Source: Flavobacteriales bacterium
Lineage (GTDB): Bacteria; Bacteroidota; Bacteroidia; Flavobacteriales_F; PHOS-HE28
Reading direction: 5' to 3'
Assembly (NCBI GenBank): GCA_016710965.1
Contig: JADJTW010000003.1
Location: 124,001 to 188,000 of the forward strand
Length of the DNA: 64,000 bases
Shown here: positions 46,762 to 55,614 of the stretch, in pieces
How positions within the stretch are numbered: the stretch's first letter is position 1
Layout: every line of letters begins with the position of its first letter
Program-made: the position numbers and the translations under genes
The notes under the pieces: generated by a model
Seen by the model: only the letters and a program-made list of their open reading frames with translations
What the model was told of the DNA's origin: nothing
Database searches by the model: none

Positions 46762-47445
46762 ATGAAGGCCACACCCGAGCAGGCCGAAAGAGCGCACCGA
46801 TTCGCCCACGACCTGCGCAACCGGCTCGCGGCCATTCACCAGATGCTCCAACAATTCCATGAGCCGGTGGATGCCGCCACCACGGCCCAACTCATCGACT
46901 TCGCGGAACAGCAGTACTTCAGAGCCATGCGTTCCACCGAGGAGTTCTTGGACGACCTTGGGGTGGAGCGCGGCGTGGGCCCCTTGAAACGCTCGGCGAT
47001 CGACCTGAGCACCATGGTCTCGCGGGGCATACTTGCCATGCAACACCGCTTCGAACGCAAGCAGCAGGTGGTGACCACGAGCATCGACGAGCATCTCGTC
47101 ATCGATGGTGATCCCCATTGGATCGAGCAGCTCATCCTTGCGCTGTTGAGCAATGCCAGCAAGTTCACTCCCGTCGAAGGTCGCGTGGATGTGCGGCTGT
47201 CCAAGGAGTCCGGTCGCACCGTGCTCCGGGTGATCGATAGCGGCGTTGGCCTTGATGCCGAGGACCTGGCCATGATCTTCACGCGCTATGCGTGGCTGAA
47301 GAGCCGAAGCACCGATGGCGAAGCCCAGGGGCGGTCCACATTGGGTCGCGCGCACCAATGGGCAAAGGCGCATGGTGGCAGCTTGAGCGCATCGAGCAAA
47401 GGCCCGGGCCAAGGGAGCGTGTTCGAGCTGCGGCTTCCAGCATAG
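46762..47445 (+). CDS. Soluble sensor-less histidine kinase
   Basis: About 227 residues from the ATG at 46762 (the open frame further up overlaps the receiver gene). The phospho-acceptor H is in FAHDLRNRLAAIHQML, the N-box is LLSNASKFTP, and the G1 box is DSGVGLDAED. The usual G2 loop (G-L-G-L) is altered (GRSTLGRAHQWAKAHGGSL), but the last strand GQGSVFELRLPA is normal. There are no membrane or sensor domains, so input must come from another protein. It forms a minimal two-component set with the receivers just upstream. Confidence 0.88.
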   Translation: MKATPEQAERAHRFAHDLRNRLAAIHQMLQQFHEPVDAATTAQLIDFAEQQYFRAMRSTEEFLDDLGVERGVGPLKRSAIDLSTMVSRGILAMQHRFERKQQVVTTSIDEHLVIDGDPHWIEQLILALLSNASKFTPVEGRVDVRLSKESGRTVLRVIDSGVGLDAEDLAMIFTRYAWLKSRSTDGEAQGRSTLGRAHQWAKAHGGSLSASSKGPGQGSVFELRLPA

Positions 47446-47494
47446 CAGCGTGCCCGACCGCTGGTGGCTGCTGCGATCGCATGATCTTCGTGGA

Positions 47495-47908
47495 ATGGAA
47501 ATCTCCGAACGCAGCATTACGGCTATCCTCGATGGTGCGCCGTATGCCACACGCATCACGGCACGAGGCCTCGAAACCGTTGCCGATGAGCCCCTCGATC
47601 ACGGCGGCACCGATATCGGATTACGACCGCATGAACTGCTGCTGGGGGCCCTGGCCTCTTGCACAGCCATCACGGTGCGCATGTATGCGCTACGCAAGCA
47701 ATGGAACACCGGTGCCATCCGTGTAACAGCCAGCATGGTGCGTACGCAGGAAGGCAAGGTGATCGATACGCGCATGCAACTGGAATTGCGCACGACCGAG
47801 AGCATGAGCCCCGAGCAGCGCGACCGTCTGCTCCAGATCGCAACCGCCTGCCCAGTGCATCGCACGCTTCTCAATCCCATCTCCATCACCGCATCCCTCG
47901 CGTCATGA
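47495..47908 (+). CDS. OsmC/Ohr family protein
   Basis: About 137 residues from the ATG at 47495. The family's two reactive cysteines are in LLGALASCTAITVRM and ATACPVHRTL. It contains the typical GGTDIGLRPHELLLGAL. OsmC-like proteins reduce organic hydroperoxides or modify thiols. Its stop overlaps the start of the Fe-S protein gene (ATGA at 47905-47908), which suggests a shared role in redox or sulfur chemistry. Confidence 0.92.
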   Translation: MEISERSITAILDGAPYATRITARGLETVADEPLDHGGTDIGLRPHELLLGALASCTAITVRMYALRKQWNTGAIRVTASMVRTQEGKVIDTRMQLELRTTESMSPEQRDRLLQIATACPVHRTLLNPISITASLAS

Positions 47909-48345
47909 GCAAGGAACGCACCTACACGAACGGGGAGGTCACCATCATTTGGAAACCCGACCTCTGCATCCACAGCCGGAAATGCTGGATCGAGCTTGGT
48001 GCTGTGTTCCAGCCTGGTAAGCGCCCTTGGATAAGAGCAGATGGCGCAAGCACCGAGGCCATCGTATCGCAAGTGAAGCAATGTCCGAGCGGCGCCCTCT
48101 CCTACCGGATGGATGCACGGACCGAAGAACCCCTGGCAACAGGCGCTATCGCCTGCGTTGAAGTGCAGGCCGATGGCCCGCTGCTGGTGAGGGATGCTTG
48201 CAGTGTTCTCCACCGGGACGGGCGCACTGAGGAGCGCGCGCGTACCACGGCGTTCTGCCGGTGCGGAGCGTCGGCGAACAAGCCGTATTGCGACGGGAGC
48301 CACCGCAGGATCGGGTTCACAGACCGGGAACCGCAGATGCAATGA
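47905..48345 (+). CDS. Iron-sulfur protein: YjdI-type (Fer4_19) domain fused to a CDGSH domain
   Basis: 146 residues. The first part (VTIIWKPDLCIHSRKCWIEL ... KQCPSGALSYRMD) is a YjdI/Fer4_19 single-cluster domain with its cysteines in C-I-H-S-x-x-C and C-P-S-G-A. The C-terminal part has C-R-C-G-x-x-x-x-K-P-Y-C-D-G-S-H, the CDGSH 2Fe-2S or related motif with its His ligand. Both domains occur separately in many bacteria; the fusion is also known. It is coupled by a 4-nt overlap to the OsmC gene. It probably carries electrons or senses redox state. Confidence 0.88.
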   Translation: MSKERTYTNGEVTIIWKPDLCIHSRKCWIELGAVFQPGKRPWIRADGASTEAIVSQVKQCPSGALSYRMDARTEEPLATGAIACVEVQADGPLLVRDACSVLHRDGRTEERARTTAFCRCGASANKPYCDGSHRRIGFTDREPQMQ

Positions 48346-48448
48346 GCAGTGCCGTCTACGAAAGAGCGCGTGCGCCGCTCGTGCGGGCGGAATACCTTTG
48401 GCACCGAACAGGAAGCCCCGCCGTTGCGGGACTGCCGAGCGAACGATC

Positions 48449-49894
48449 ATGAGCGTGCAGGACCCCAATCGCGTACCGTTGAGCCCCGCCCAGAAGGCCC
48501 GGCGGATCAACATGAATCCCGACCTCTATGGCACCTTCGCCGAGATCGGAGCGGGGCAGGAAACGGTGCGGCATTTCTTCCGGGCTGGTGGTGCTTCGCA
48601 GACCATTGCCAAGGCCATGAGCGCCTATGACAAGGACTTCAGCAACGCCATCTACGGCCCCGAACCGGGCAACCGCTTCGTGTGCGAAAGCCGCCTGAAG
48701 AACATGCTGCGCCACGAGTACGGGCTCATCATCGACCGCCTCGACCGCAAGGACCATCCCACCAAGCGCTTCTTCACTTACGCCAATACCGTTACGGCCA
48801 GCACCTTCGACAAGCACCACAGCGGCCATGGCTGGATCGGCGTTCGATTCCAAGTCGCGCCCGACCAGGCTACGAACGATGTCATCCTGCACGTGAGGCT
48901 GCATGATCCTGATATCAGCTTGCAGCAGGAGAGCATCGGGGTCATGGGCGTGAATCTCATCTACGCCTGCCTCGTGAGCAACCATGACCCGGAGGAGATC
49001 ATGAGCAGCCTGTATGACAATGTGAGCCGGCATGTCGTGGAAGTGGACATGATCCAGATGAACGGCCCGGCCTTCACGCATGTGGATAACCGCCTCCTGA
49101 GCCTGCAACTGGTGAAGCGCGGGTTCACCGATGCCGTGCTCTTCGGGCCCGATGGCCAGAACCTGCAAGCCAGTGAGGCGCTCTACCGTAAGAACATCCT
49201 GGCCATTCGCGGCAGCTTCCGCCCGGTGACCAAGGTGAACATCGACATGATCATGAACGGCTACAACATGTTCATCAAGGAACAGCGTGTGGACCGTCAG
49301 AACCTGCAGGTGCTCTTCGAGATCACCCTCAGCAACCTGAAAAGCGATACCGGCGATGTGGACGAGAAGGATTTCATCGATCGGGCCGACATCCTGTGTT
49401 CCCTGGGCCAGACCGTGCTCATCAGCAACTACCAGGAGTACTATAAGCTGGTAGAGTACTTCAGCCGATACACCAAGGCCCGCATGGGCCTCATCATGGG
49501 CGTGAACAATCTGATCGAGGTGTTCGACGAACGCTACTACCGCGATCTGAACGGCGGTGTGCTGGAAGCATTCGGCATACTGTTCCACCGTGACCTGAAG
49601 ATCTACGTCTACCCCAGCCGTGCATCGGCCACCGCCGATATCATGACAACCGGCAGCATGCCTGTGCATCCGCGCATGAAGCCGCTCTACGACTACCTGC
49701 TCTTCAACAAGCGCCTGGTCGATATCGATAGCTACGACCGGAATGTGCTCCACATCTTCAGCAAGGAAGTCCTGGATATGATCCGCGGCGGCAAGCCCGG
49801 ATGGGAGAACATGGTGCCGCCCTACGTGGACAACATGATCAAGGATAACCGGCTGTTCGGATACAAGCCCGTGGCCGAAGGCGCCAAGGCCTGA
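48449..49894 (+). CDS. Conserved Bacteroidota protein of unknown function (sometimes labelled nicotinate-nucleotide adenylyltransferase)
   Basis: About 481 residues from the ATG at 48449 (MSVQDPNRVPLSPAQKARR). The open frame starts earlier but overlaps the Fe-S gene. Strongly structured blocks are YGTFAEIGAGQETVRHFFRA, SAYDKDFSNAIYG, GVMGVNLIYACLVSN and SLGQTVLISNYQEYYKLVEYF. I recall close relatives across Bacteroidota being annotated as nicotinate-nucleotide adenylyltransferase. The only H-x-G-H here is in KHHSGHGW, away from any GxFDPxHxGH context, so that label is doubtful. No signal peptide. Function unknown. Confidence 0.7.
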   Translation: MSVQDPNRVPLSPAQKARRINMNPDLYGTFAEIGAGQETVRHFFRAGGASQTIAKAMSAYDKDFSNAIYGPEPGNRFVCESRLKNMLRHEYGLIIDRLDRKDHPTKRFFTYANTVTASTFDKHHSGHGWIGVRFQVAPDQATNDVILHVRLHDPDISLQQESIGVMGVNLIYACLVSNHDPEEIMSSLYDNVSRHVVEVDMIQMNGPAFTHVDNRLLSLQLVKRGFTDAVLFGPDGQNLQASEALYRKNILAIRGSFRPVTKVNIDMIMNGYNMFIKEQRVDRQNLQVLFEITLSNLKSDTGDVDEKDFIDRADILCSLGQTVLISNYQEYYKLVEYFSRYTKARMGLIMGVNNLIEVFDERYYRDLNGGVLEAFGILFHRDLKIYVYPSRASATADIMTTGSMPVHPRMKPLYDYLLFNKRLVDIDSYDRNVLHIFSKEVLDMIRGGKPGWENMVPPYVDNMIKDNRLFGYKPVAEGAKA

Positions 49895-49929
49895 ACGTTA
49901 CCCCGGCTGCCGTGGCGCATTCTTCCGGC

Positions 49930-50793
49930 ATGCGTGCGTGCTGCCTGATCTTGGATGTGCTTTTCGTCCTTGGGGGGTTCTCCTTCTGCACCGCACCGGC
50001 GCATCCTCTGGAGGAACGCCCGCGCGTAGTAAGCGCACCAGCCCAAGGACCCGCCGACAGTACGTTACTCCTCCGCTTCCATCCCCCGCCTGGCTTCGGT
50101 CGAGCTCGTGCTGAGGATGGATCCTTCGCCAGCTTCTTGCGCCAGCTGCCTCTGAAACCTCCTTCGACGCCAGTCCGGCTTTACAACAGAAGCCTGAAGT
50201 CACGCCAGGATGCGCATGCAGCGGTCATCGATATGAGCGTCGGCGATAAGGACCTTCAGCAATGCGCCGATGCCATCATGCGCTTGCGTGCGGAGTACCT
50301 GTTCTCGGTGGGCAGGTCCGACGAGATCGCCTTCGATTTCACCAATGGCTTCCGCGCCGAATGGAATCGCTGGCGGAAGGGCGAACGCATCAAAGTGGCA
50401 GGCAACACTTGCCTGTGGGTCCAGGGCGGCACTGCGGATGATTCGCACGACCAGTTGATGCGATACATGGAAATGGTCTTCACGTATGCAGGCACGCTTT
50501 CGCTACAGCGCGAGCTGAGCCGTGGGACGGCATTCGAAGACTTGCAAGCCGGCGATGTGTTCATCCAAGGCGGTTCGCCCGGCCATGCCATCATTGTGCT
50601 GGACAAAGCCAAGGACCGGAATGGCCGCGTCGCCTTCCTGTTGGCCCAGGGCTTCATGCCCGCGCAGGATATGCATGTGGTGAAGAACCTCTGGCATCCT
50701 GAGCTCGGGGCCTGGTTCATCCTCGAACCGGCCGAAGCATTGCGCACGCCCGAATGGACCTTCGATTGGAGCGAACGCCGAAGTTGGCCCTGA
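49930..50793 (+). CDS. DUF4846 domain protein, exported
   Basis: About 287 residues from the ATG at 49930 (a GTG at 49912 is open further up). The N-terminus is signal-like (MRACCLILDVLFVLGGFSFC) and may be a lipoprotein signal. DUF4846 blocks are ARAEDGSFASFLRQLPLKPP, VGDKDLQQCADAIMRLRAEYLF and LQAGDVFIQGGSPGHAIIVLD. The G-D-V-F-I-Q-G-G-S-P-G-H-A segment has a conserved His and resembles a papain-like or transglutaminase-like fold, but no activity is known. Confidence 0.82.
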   Translation: MRACCLILDVLFVLGGFSFCTAPAHPLEERPRVVSAPAQGPADSTLLLRFHPPPGFGRARAEDGSFASFLRQLPLKPPSTPVRLYNRSLKSRQDAHAAVIDMSVGDKDLQQCADAIMRLRAEYLFSVGRSDEIAFDFTNGFRAEWNRWRKGERIKVAGNTCLWVQGGTADDSHDQLMRYMEMVFTYAGTLSLQRELSRGTAFEDLQAGDVFIQGGSPGHAIIVLDKAKDRNGRVAFLLAQGFMPAQDMHVVKNLWHPELGAWFILEPAEALRTPEWTFDWSERRSWP

Positions 50794-50832
50794 CCACCGT
50801 ACAGCGCTGGTTAACTTGTCCGCCGTTGTCGG

Positions 50833-52074
50833 ATGAGCGATACCGCGGACGAGCAAGGAGAAACCAAGGCACGCAAGCGCGACCGGCGCGTTCGTGCATA
50901 TCCGTGGCCTGCGAAGGCATGGCTGGCCTTAAGCAGCGACCCCGACAATACGCTCATCGACGACTGGCATGAGTTGGACCGGGTGATCTGGAACGAACTG
51001 GGACTGCCGTTCGCTGACTCTCTCTTCCTGCGCTCCTTCAACCTCAACCTGCCCGAGCAGGTCGATCTTGCGCGCCACCCGCAGATCCTTGAGGCGCATC
51101 CGCACGACACCATCCACACTTGGGGCGACTACGTGTGGAGCGGCCCCAAGAGCTTCGAGCGTGTGGATGCCATCGAGGGCCGCGAAACGTTGGCCAGAGC
51201 GGGTTTCAAACCTCGCGTGTGGGTGGACCACAGCCTCTTCATGGGCAACATGTTGCACAATCATCGTTATGGAAGCATGCCGACCATGAGCGATGCCAGC
51301 GGACATGTGTATCCCAATCCGCTGTACACGTTGGACATAGCCCGGCATGTGGGCGTTCGTTACATGTGGGACGGAACCATCACGCCTGTCCTCGGCCAGG
51401 ACCGGCCGCTGAGCTTCTGGGGCTTGCAGCGCGCACGGAATGCCAACCGGCGCTCGGCAGCTTTGGTAACAGCAAAGCATGCCGTAGGCAAGATGCTGGG
51501 CATAGGTGAAGCCTTCAGAAGCCAGTTCCGGGACAATGCGGCATACAGGCCACACCGGTTCCCGGATGGCAGTGTGCTGTACACCTTCCCCCGCCACGGC
51601 ACTTGGGCCGATGCCGATATAGACGGGCTTGGCCGACTGCTCGCCCCTCTTCGCACCGATGCCCTGCTGCGGAATGGAGGCACCTGCATCCTCTATACGC
51701 ACCTGGGCAAGCGCCCTGCGGATCGCATGCGTGAGCATACGCACATTCCCCCGCATACCCTTGGCGGCTTGCGCTATTTGCACGATCGCTGGAAGGAGGG
51801 CTCGATCATCCTTTCCTCAGCCTCACGATTACTCGATTATCTGGTATTGCGCGACCACCTGGTGGTTGATGAAGAGCAGGGGGTCATCCGCTTCCATGCC
51901 GATGGCATCGCCTTCACGCAGGTGGAGGCTTCCGATCTCGCCGGACATCGCTTCACGTTCGTTGGATCCGGGCTCGACCCAGCCAACCTGAAGGTGAGCG
52001 GAACCGCAGGAATGATCCCTCATGTGACAGAGGAACACGGAAATGACGGCATCACCATCACGTTCGTATCCTGA
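50833..52074 (+). CDS. Putative polysaccharide deacetylase-like (NodB-type) protein
   Basis: A 413-residue cytosolic protein (no signal peptide; charged N-terminus). The segment LALSSDPDNTLIDDWHELDR resembles the T-x-D-D-G-x start of NodB-fold deacetylases, followed by LPFADSLFLRSFN and HPHDTIHTWGDYVWSG. The latter has histidines and an Asp that could form the metal site. It also has ARAGFKPRVWVDHSLFMGN. The next gene, a formyltransferase, starts one base before this gene's TGA ends, so they are translationally coupled. A role in making or removing an N-acyl or N-formyl group on an amino sugar is inferred; the assignment is tentative. Confidence 0.5.
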   Translation: MSDTADEQGETKARKRDRRVRAYPWPAKAWLALSSDPDNTLIDDWHELDRVIWNELGLPFADSLFLRSFNLNLPEQVDLARHPQILEAHPHDTIHTWGDYVWSGPKSFERVDAIEGRETLARAGFKPRVWVDHSLFMGNMLHNHRYGSMPTMSDASGHVYPNPLYTLDIARHVGVRYMWDGTITPVLGQDRPLSFWGLQRARNANRRSAALVTAKHAVGKMLGIGEAFRSQFRDNAAYRPHRFPDGSVLYTFPRHGTWADADIDGLGRLLAPLRTDALLRNGGTCILYTHLGKRPADRMREHTHIPPHTLGGLRYLHDRWKEGSIILSSASRLLDYLVLRDHLVVDEEQGVIRFHADGIAFTQVEASDLAGHRFTFVGSGLDPANLKVSGTAGMIPHVTEEHGNDGITITFVS

Positions 52075-52883
52075 TGGGCAAACGAATCGTCCTACTGGTG
52101 AACCCTGGCAACGAATGCCGGTCGCTGGCCCATTGCATGGTCCAGGCAGGGTGCGCACCATCGTTGATCGTACGCGAAGAGACCGTGGAGCGCTACCCCT
52201 ACTCCTGGCCTTCGCGCATTGCGCGGCGACTGCTCGGCGACAAATTCGTTGATCGCGTAGGCCAGGCGCGACTTCCGGAAGATATCCGACGCCTCCTCGC
52301 TTGGGAAGGTGAGATGCGCGATGCGTCCCAGACCTGGCTCGATGAAGCCAGCGCGGCGCTTGTGCCGGGGACAGGCTGGCCGGAAGGCATCAGCACGTTG
52401 GATACCCGTGACGTGAACGCACCTGATATAGTGCATCGCGTGGCTGCCGAGCGTCCCGATCTTGTCGTGGTGTATGGCACAGGCTTGTTGCGCGCACCAT
52501 TACTGGCGTTGCCCGTGAAGGGAACCCTTAACGCACACTCCTCCATGCTGCCCCACTACAGGGGAGCACGATCGGAATTCTGGCAATGCTACAATGACGA
52601 CCCCAGCGCGGTGGGCATCACAGTGCATCTGGTGGACCCGAGCGTAGATACCGGATCCATCCTGTTCCAATGCTCTACGCGCAGCACATGGCCTTCGGAT
52701 CCATACCGCCTGCGGGCAGTGAATGTGTTGGCCACTTTGGAGAACTACCCGCGCGTGATCAATGAATACCTCGGCGGCCTGCTGAGTCCTGCGATCCAAG
52801 GTCCTACCAGTACGCCTACCTACCGCAAGCGCGACACGACACTGGAAGCCCGGTTGGCGCTCAAGAAGCGGATCGCTGGTTGA
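52074..52883 (+). CDS. Formyltransferase family protein (probable sugar N-formyltransferase)
   Basis: A 269-residue protein with the formyltransferase core: GTLNAHSSMLPHYRGARSEF (catalytic Asn and His) and VGITVHLVDPSVDTGSILFQ (catalytic Asp). The N-terminal nucleotide-sugar-like part (VLLVNPGNECRSLAHCM) differs from methionyl-tRNA formyltransferase, which fits a sugar or amine formyltransferase using N10-formyl-THF. It is coupled to the upstream deacetylase-like gene and followed after 8 nt by a WD40 protein gene. Confidence 0.85.
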   Translation: MGKRIVLLVNPGNECRSLAHCMVQAGCAPSLIVREETVERYPYSWPSRIARRLLGDKFVDRVGQARLPEDIRRLLAWEGEMRDASQTWLDEASAALVPGTGWPEGISTLDTRDVNAPDIVHRVAAERPDLVVVYGTGLLRAPLLALPVKGTLNAHSSMLPHYRGARSEFWQCYNDDPSAVGITVHLVDPSVDTGSILFQCSTRSTWPSDPYRLRAVNVLATLENYPRVINEYLGGLLSPAIQGPTSTPTYRKRDTTLEARLALKKRIAG

Positions 52884-52891
52884 TCGAAGCC

Positions 52892-53788
52892 ATGAAGGGA
52901 GAAGTCGCGCATAGGTGCCACACAGCCCCCATCTATGCAGTATGCCGGGCGCGCGACGAAGGGATCTTCACCGGAGGTGGTGATGGCCGCGTGCTGTTCT
53001 GGCAAGCTTCCCGTCCGCAGGAGGTGAAGGTCGTGGCTGAAGTGCCAGCCGCCATCCAGTCGATCCATCATTCCGAACACTACCTGTTCCTGGGGACATC
53101 CACCGGCGAGTTGTTCATCATCGATGATGCGCGGCGAACGGTTGCACACCGTTTCCCGACGCACGCAAAGGGCATCTTCTCGATCATCAGCATCGATGCG
53201 GCACGCATCGCCTGCGCAGGCGGCGATGGCGTACTGAGCATCTGGCTTGTGGCGGATGACGGTACCGTAAGCCTGCAACGCTCGCTGCCGTTATGCGATG
53301 GCAAGCTCCGAGGCCTGTCGCTCTCCTCGAACGGCGAATTCCTGGCTATCGCCTGCGGTGATGGTGCCCTGCGCGTGCTGGACACCACCCACTTCAACGA
53401 GGCGGCAACGTGTGCGGGCCATGAAGGCGGAGCCAGTGCCGTGCATTTCCATCCGCACAAGGCCGTACTGCTCAGTGGAGGCAAGGACGGTCACATGCGT
53501 GCATGGAGCATTTCAGAAGGTTTTCGCGAAGTCCTTGGCATGGCTGCGCATCGCTCCACGGTCTACGGCATTGCATTCGATGATCACGGGCGCTGGCTGG
53601 CGAGCGCCTCGCGTGATAAGACCGTGAAAGTGTGGGACGCCACCAGTTTGGAACCGCTCGTGCGACTCGACCTGCAGTCTGGTGGGCACACGCACAGCGT
53701 CAATGCGCTATGCTTCGCTGGAGATGATCTCTACAGTGCGGGCGACGACCGCAAGCTGATCCGTTGGTCCCTGGATCAAAAGGGATAG
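52892..53788 (+). CDS. WD40 repeat protein
   Basis: About 298 residues (ATG 52892; a TTG at 52880 is possible). Six to seven WD repeats are visible (GGGDGRVLFWQA; CAGGDGVLSIWLV; GGKDGHMRAWSI; ASRDKTVKVWDATS; SAGDDRKLIRWSL), so a full propeller. It lies in a tight run with the formyltransferase and deacetylase-like genes and probably acts as a scaffold. Its 3' end overlaps the convergent SLC13 gene by 13 nt. Confidence 0.9.
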   Translation: MKGEVAHRCHTAPIYAVCRARDEGIFTGGGDGRVLFWQASRPQEVKVVAEVPAAIQSIHHSEHYLFLGTSTGELFIIDDARRTVAHRFPTHAKGIFSIISIDAARIACAGGDGVLSIWLVADDGTVSLQRSLPLCDGKLRGLSLSSNGEFLAIACGDGALRVLDTTHFNEAATCAGHEGGASAVHFHPHKAVLLSGGKDGHMRAWSISEGFREVLGMAAHRSTVYGIAFDDHGRWLASASRDKTVKVWDATSLEPLVRLDLQSGGHTHSVNALCFAGDDLYSAGDDRKLIRWSLDQKG

Positions 53789-55572
53789 AAGACAGGCAGC
53801 AACAGTGTTGCCAGGATCCAGAAGAGGAGGTGCAGGGGGAAGCCCACGCGCATGAAATCGAAGTACTTGTACTGGCCGGCCGTGTAGACCATCGCGTTGG
53901 TCTGGTAGCCGATCGGGGTCATGAAGCATGCACTGGCCGCGAAGCAGACCGCCATGACGAAAGGCGTAGGACTGGTGCCCATCTGATTGGCCATGCTTAC
54001 GGCGATGGGCGTGATCAGCGCCGCTGCGGCCGTGTTGCTCATCATCTCGGTCATAACGCTCGTGAAGAGATAGATGCCGCTGAGCACCGCTACCGGTCCC
54101 CACGGCCCCAGAACGTCCACGAGCTTGCCTGCCATGCGGATATCCAGGCCGCTGGCGTGCATGCCCGCACCCAAGCTGAAAGCACCAGCCATGAGGAAGA
54201 TCACCTTCCATTCGATAGCCTCGTAGAGCTCCTTCATCGAAAGCCCCCCAGTAAGGACGATAAGCAACACTGCTACGAGCGAGGCTACCATCACCGGCAG
54301 GATGTTCAGGCTGCTGACCACCACCACGCCGAGGATGGCTGCGGTCACAAGCACGAAGCGTTTCTTGTCGAAGGCGGCCATGCCTTCCTGCTCGGTAAGG
54401 ATGGCGAACGGAGCATCCGGTGTGCGCTCCAACTCCTTCAAGGTGGCCAGGTAGTGGCTCTTCACCTCTGCGAGTATCACGTCTCCACTGCGAAGCACTG
54501 CATCGTGCAGGCGCTCATGCACCACGTCGTCGCGATGCCGGACCGCAAGTGGCACCGCACGATAGCTGCGGATGAGGTCGGCCTCGCCCAATGTCTGACC
54601 ATCGAGCGGGCTGTTGGCCGTGATGACCAGTTCCACGAGGGAGGTTCCACGTGTGCGCAAGTCATCACCGGCCATTTGCACCGTGGGCTTCACCGTGATA
54701 TTCGCCCGGTCCTTCAACGCTCGGATCTTGTCCACGGCACAGCGCACCTTCAGCACATCGCCGGCCGCCAGCACCATGTCGCCCGGTGGGAGTGAGAACC
54801 GCTGACCATCGCGCACGATCTCGATGATATCCATATCCAGTTCCCGCACCAACGCGCTATCCATGATCCGCTTGCCAACGAAGCGGGCGCCCGGAAGCAG
54901 TTCCAATTCCGTGAGGTAGCCGCCCATGCCGAATTTCTCCTTCAGGTCCTTCTGGTCCTTCCCACTTGGCAGGAGGTGCCTGCCGATGAACACCATGTAC
55001 AGGATGCCGACCACCAGGAAGACCAGGCCCATGGGGGCCATTTGGAACATGCCGATCTCGCCTGCGCCGAGCTTGGCGCTGAGACCGCTCACCACGATGT
55101 TGGTGCTGGTGCCGATGAGCGTGACCGTACCGCCGAAGATGGTACCGAAGCTGAGCGGGATGAGCAATTTGCCCGGATGGATGTTCGCAGCACGCGCCAT
55201 TTGCACCGCTATGGGAATGAAGACCGCAACAATGGGCGTGTTATTGATAAAAGCACTGATCGATCCTACCAGGAGCATGAAGGCCATGAGGCCCCAGCGT
55301 TCATTGCTCCGGAATCGCTCACTGAGCCTGGGCCCTACCGTACTGAGCGCACCGGTCTTCATCAGCGCGGCGCTGAGGACGAACATGAACGCTACGGTAA
55401 GCGTAGCGGCATCGCTGAAGCCCGCGACGCCTTCGGCAGGCGTGATGACACCAGTGAGCACCAGTGCTGTGGCGATCATGAGCGCCACGAGATCGATACT
55501 GAGCTTCTCGCTGATGAAAAGCGCCAAAGCACCCAGCAACACCGACAATACGATCCACTCGTTGGGCGTCAT
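53776..55572 (-). CDS. SLC13/DASS family permease with two RCK_C (TrkA-C) domains
   Basis: A 598-residue transporter. N-terminal helices contain LLVGSISAFINNTPIVAVFIPI and GTIFGGTVTLIGTSTNIVVSG, typical SLC13 sodium/substrate sites. The central soluble part (about 215-380) has two TrkA-C modules (ARFVGKRIMDSALVRELDMDIIEI; SPLDGQTLGEADLIRSYRAVPL). The second set of helices includes the mirrored motif SVMTEMMSNTAAAALITPIA. Relatives carry sulfate or dicarboxylates. It lies 42 nt after the epimerase at the far end of the dlt-like run, perhaps on the same transcript. Confidence 0.92.
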   Translation of the reverse strand: MTPNEWIVLSVLLGALALFISEKLSIDLVALMIATALVLTGVITPAEGVAGFSDAATLTVAFMFVLSAALMKTGALSTVGPRLSERFRSNERWGLMAFMLLVGSISAFINNTPIVAVFIPIAVQMARAANIHPGKLLIPLSFGTIFGGTVTLIGTSTNIVVSGLSAKLGAGEIGMFQMAPMGLVFLVVGILYMVFIGRHLLPSGKDQKDLKEKFGMGGYLTELELLPGARFVGKRIMDSALVRELDMDIIEIVRDGQRFSLPPGDMVLAAGDVLKVRCAVDKIRALKDRANITVKPTVQMAGDDLRTRGTSLVELVITANSPLDGQTLGEADLIRSYRAVPLAVRHRDDVVHERLHDAVLRSGDVILAEVKSHYLATLKELERTPDAPFAILTEQEGMAAFDKKRFVLVTAAILGVVVVSSLNILPVMVASLVAVLLIVLTGGLSMKELYEAIEWKVIFLMAGAFSLGAGMHASGLDIRMAGKLVDVLGPWGPVAVLSGIYLFTSVMTEMMSNTAAAALITPIAVSMANQMGTSPTPFVMAVCFAASACFMTPIGYQTNAMVYTAGQYKYFDFMRVGFPLHLLFWILATLLLPVFYPF

Positions 55573-55614
55573 TCTCCTCGAAGCCGACGAATGTAATCGC
55601 GGTGCCCCGACCGA

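Noticed and set aside
48449..49894. The H-S-G-H in K-H-H-S-G-H-G-W as an adenylyltransferase motif
   Set aside because: It lacks the GxFDPx context and N-terminal position of true nucleotidyltransferases, so it is probably coincidence.
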